A stretch of 17,046 bases of DNA. Origin: DASXTW01 sp046726275 (GTDB taxonomy: Bacteria; Actinomycetota; UBA4738). Below are positions 15,284 to 17,046 of the stretch, in pieces (the stretch's first letter is position 1; every line of letters begins with the position of its first letter). The notes under the pieces are model-generated. The model did no database searches. It was given only the letters and a program-made list of their open reading frames with translations, and had not been told where the DNA came from. The stretch spans positions 1 through 17,046 of the forward strand of contig JBKPAF010000025.1 of the NCBI GenBank assembly GCA_046726275.1, read 5' to 3'. The position numbers and the translations under genes were made by a program.

Positions 15284-15323
15284 CCAAGGAGCGCGTTTGC
15301 GGCGTTCACGGGGCGCCGTCCAC

Positions 15324-15329
15324 TAGCAT
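15324..15329 (+). promoter_or_regulatory. Possible -10 element TAGCAT for isocitrate dehydrogenase
   Basis: TAGCAT fits TAnnnT and would start transcription near 15336, leaving a leader of about 27 bases with AAGGAGGA before the ATG at 15363. It is back to back, about 40 bases apart, with the citrate synthase -10 element, so the two promoters share upstream DNA and may be co-regulated. Confidence 0.4.
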
Positions 15330-15362
15330 GAGATGCCCGCGAGATCCGAAGGAGGAACCCAG

Positions 15363-16451
15363 ATGCCGTACAGGGTGACGTTCATCCCGGGGGACGGGGT
15401 AGGGCCGGAGCTCTCCGAGGCCACGCGCCGGGTCCTCGAAGGCACCGGAGTCGAGTTCGACTGGGACGTCCAGGAGGCGGGGGCGGATGTGGTGGACGAG
15501 TATGGGACGCCGCTCCCCGAACACGTCCTCGAGTCCATCCGTCGGAACCATGTGGCCATCAAGGGCCCCATCACAACACCCGTGGGCACCGGCTTTCGGA
15601 GCGTCAACGTCGAGCTCCGAAAGCAGCTCGACCTGTACTGCTGCCTGCGTCCGTGCAAGTGGTATCCGGGCGTTCGCTCCCGGTACCAGGACATCGACAT
15701 CGTGATCTGCAGGGAGAACACCGAAGACCTCTACGCTGGGATCGAGTTCGAGGAGGGGCAGCCGGAGACCCGCAAGGTGATCGAGTTCCTGTCGGAGCTT
15801 TCCGGCAAGCAGATCCGCGAGGACTCCGGGATCTCGATCAAGCCGACCTCGATCTTCGGGACCCAGCGGATCGTGCGGTTCGCCTTGGAGTACGCCCGGC
15901 GCTATCAGCGGAAGAAGGTGACCGCCGTGCACAAGGCGAACATCATGAAGTACACGGATGGACTGTTCCTGTCCACGGCCAGGGAGGTCGCCCAGGAGTA
16001 CCCGGACGTCGGCTTCGAGGACCGGATCGTCGACAACCTGGCCATGCAGCTGGTCCAGCGGCCCGAGGAGTACGACGTGCTGGTGCTCCCGAACCTGTAC
16101 GGGGACATCATCAGCGATCTGTGCGCGGGCCTGATCGGCGGGCTGGGCGTTGCCCCCGGGGCCAACATCGGGGACGAGGCAGCGGTCTTCGAGGCGACCC
16201 ACGGCAGCGCGCCCAAGTACAAGGGCATGAACAAGGTGAATCCGATGGCCATGATGTTCTCGGGCGTGCTGATGCTCCGTCACCTTGGCGAGGATCGAGC
16301 CGCCGACCGACTGGAGATGGCCCTGGCCCAGGTCATCGCCGAGGGCGAGTCGGTCACCTACGACATGAAGCCCACAAGGGACGACCCGACGGCCGTTGGG
16401 ACCAGCGAGGTGGCCGACGCGGTCATCGAGAAGCTGGAAGCAAGTTCCTAA
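15363..16451 (+). CDS. icd: Isocitrate dehydrogenase, probably NADP-dependent
   Basis: 362-residue beta-decarboxylating dehydrogenase, expected to convert isocitrate to 2-oxoglutarate and CO2. The N-terminal block is FIPGDGVGPELSEA (7-20). Substrate residues are Ser80, Asn82 and Arg86 (FRSVNVELRKQ), Arg96, Arg117 and Tyr124 (CRENTEDLYAG). Lys191 (VHKANIMKYTDG) and metal ligands Asp248 and Asp252 (NLYGDIISD) complete the site. HGSAPKYKG (280-288) has Lys285-Tyr286 at the place where NADP-enzymes such as E. coli and Thermus Icd carry Lys-Tyr, and NAD enzymes and isopropylmalate dehydrogenase usually have Asp-Ile; Tyr333 (VTYD) also fits NADP. The ATG at 15363 has AAGGAGG seven bases upstream; the ATG at 15333 has none. 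The TAA stop overlaps the stop of the convergent WD40 gene. Confidence 0.9.
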   Translation: MPYRVTFIPGDGVGPELSEATRRVLEGTGVEFDWDVQEAGADVVDEYGTPLPEHVLESIRRNHVAIKGPITTPVGTGFRSVNVELRKQLDLYCCLRPCKWYPGVRSRYQDIDIVICRENTEDLYAGIEFEEGQPETRKVIEFLSELSGKQIREDSGISIKPTSIFGTQRIVRFALEYARRYQRKKVTAVHKANIMKYTDGLFLSTAREVAQEYPDVGFEDRIVDNLAMQLVQRPEEYDVLVLPNLYGDIISDLCAGLIGGLGVAPGANIGDEAAVFEATHGSAPKYKGMNKVNPMAMMFSGVLMLRHLGEDRAADRLEMALAQVIAEGESVTYDMKPTRDDPTAVGTSEVADAVIEKLEASS

Positions 16452-17046
16452 CCCGCTCTCGCTCGAGGTGGTGCGGCCTCGACGAACCGGAAGCAGTGGA
16501 AGCCTCCGGCGGAATCGCCGACACAGACGATTGACTCATCGAGAGCGAGGCTCGCCACCTCTGCCGGTAGGCTGGCCATGGCGATTGGCTCCGCCGTTTC
16601 CAGGTCCCACACCCTCAACGTGTTGTCAGTCGAGCCGGAGACAGCCCGGCGTCCATCGGAGGTGATGGCCACCGCCTCGACCGCTGCTTCGTGACCGGCC
16701 AGGGTCCGGAGGTCCTCCCCGGTGTCCAGGTCCCACACCTTCAGAGTGGTGTCCAGCGAGGCGGACACGGCCCGACGCCCATCGGGGGTGATGGCCACCG
16801 CGCTGACCTTATGTCCGTGACCGGCCAGGGTCCGGAGGTCCTCCCCGGTGTCCAGGTCCCACACCTTCAGGGTGGTGTCCAGTGAGGCGGACACGGCCCG
16901 ACGCCCGTCGGGGGTGATGGCCACCGCCTCGACCGCTGCTTCGTGACCGGCCAGGGTGCGGAGGTCCTCCCCGGTGTCCAGGTCCCACACCTTCAGGATG
17001 CCGTCAATCGAGCCGGACACGGCCCAGCGTCCGTCCGGGGTGATGG
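16448..17046 (-). CDS. WD40 repeat protein, C-terminal part (5' end cut by window)
   Basis: The frame stays open to the right edge, so only the C-terminal 198 residues are seen. They make a beta-propeller with at least four WD40 blades of 42 residues (VWDLDTGEDLRTLAGH, then AITPDGRRAVSASLDTTLK), ending in a degenerate blade (CVGDSAGGFHCFRF). WD40 propellers are protein-binding platforms. Blades this alike occur in actinobacterial STAND/NB-ARC, TIR and protein-kinase proteins with WD40 sensors, but the effector part is off the window, so no function can be assigned. A GTG at 17020 in the frame is within a blade and is not a likely start. The TAG stop overlaps the icd stop. Confidence 0.92.
   Translation of the reverse strand, partial: ITPDGRWAVSGSIDGILKVWDLDTGEDLRTLAGHEAAVEAVAITPDGRRAVSASLDTTLKVWDLDTGEDLRTLAGHGHKVSAVAITPDGRRAVSASLDTTLKVWDLDTGEDLRTLAGHEAAVEAVAITSDGRRAVSGSTDNTLRVWDLETAEPIAMASLPAEVASLALDESIVCVGDSAGGFHCFRFVEAAPPRARAG
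16694..17046 (-). repeat. 126-base tandem repeats encoding WD40 blades
   Basis: Copies begin at 16694, 16820 and 16946 (the last incomplete). The first two differ at three of their first 108 bases by eye, and mostly in the last 18 bases, which encode the loop between blades. The loop coding EAAVEA recurs identically in alternate blades (near 16671-16693 and 16923-16945), as if a two-blade 252-base unit had been copied. Confidence 0.85.

Noticed and set aside
15249..15287. TTG at 15287 as citrate synthase start
   Set aside because: It has no ribosome site, while GTG 15248 has GAGGAG at six bases and gives the usual protein beginning.
16694..17046. Regular 126-base repeats considered as a CRISPR or non-coding satellite
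   Set aside because: The period is a multiple of three, there are no unique spacers, and the repeats translate without stops into WD40 blades.

Overview
The window reads as chromosomal DNA of a high-GC bacterium, most likely an Actinomycetota member outside the well-known genera. The main reason is gene order. A pcrA/uvrD-type helicase, then sucC-sucD, a multi-pass membrane protein of about 450 residues, purN and purH follow one another as I recall them in Mycobacterium tuberculosis (uvrD1, sucC, sucD, perM, purN, purH). Frequent GTG starts, TAnnnT-type -10 elements and several apparently leaderless starts fit the same placement. No rRNA, tRNA, insertion sequence, phage gene or CRISPR array is visible. 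Genes are packed tightly and no gene-free stretch exceeds about 115 bases.

Layout. 1-2991 (+): the 3' part of pcrA, then a DUF4012 envelope protein. 3029-3190 (-): a 53-residue single-span membrane protein. 3242-5675 (+): a free-standing cobalamin-binding subunit of the methylmalonyl-CoA mutase type, tightly followed by sucC and sucD. 5762-7114 (+): a PerM/DUF6350-like membrane protein. 7111-8235 (-): two small four-helix membrane proteins, one with an N-terminal zinc finger, sharing an LLPW motif. 8337-12403 (+): purN, purH, folD and a MetF-like reductase, a 10-formyl- and methylene-tetrahydrofolate module, followed by an MFS-like membrane protein (12424-13641). 13651-15248 (-): citrate synthase translationally coupled to a two-CBS-domain protein. 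15363-16451 (+): isocitrate dehydrogenase with residues typical of NADP use. 16448-17046 (-): the C-terminal end of a WD40 repeat protein whose start lies beyond the window.

How it fits together. The mutase subunit and SucCD link propionyl-CoA and methylmalonyl-CoA to succinate. Citrate synthase and isocitrate dehydrogenase, transcribed divergently from a shared 114-base region, supply the oxidative half of the TCA cycle. PurN and PurH both consume 10-formyl-tetrahydrofolate, which FolD makes, and MetF draws on the same methylene-tetrahydrofolate pool. Most of the window is therefore core metabolism. The less ordinary parts are the CBS-citrate synthase pair, the LLPW membrane pair, the hidden small membrane protein, and the near-identical WD40 repeats at the right edge, which could be the end of a signalling or defence ATPase. 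I see no complete, clearly novel system inside the window.
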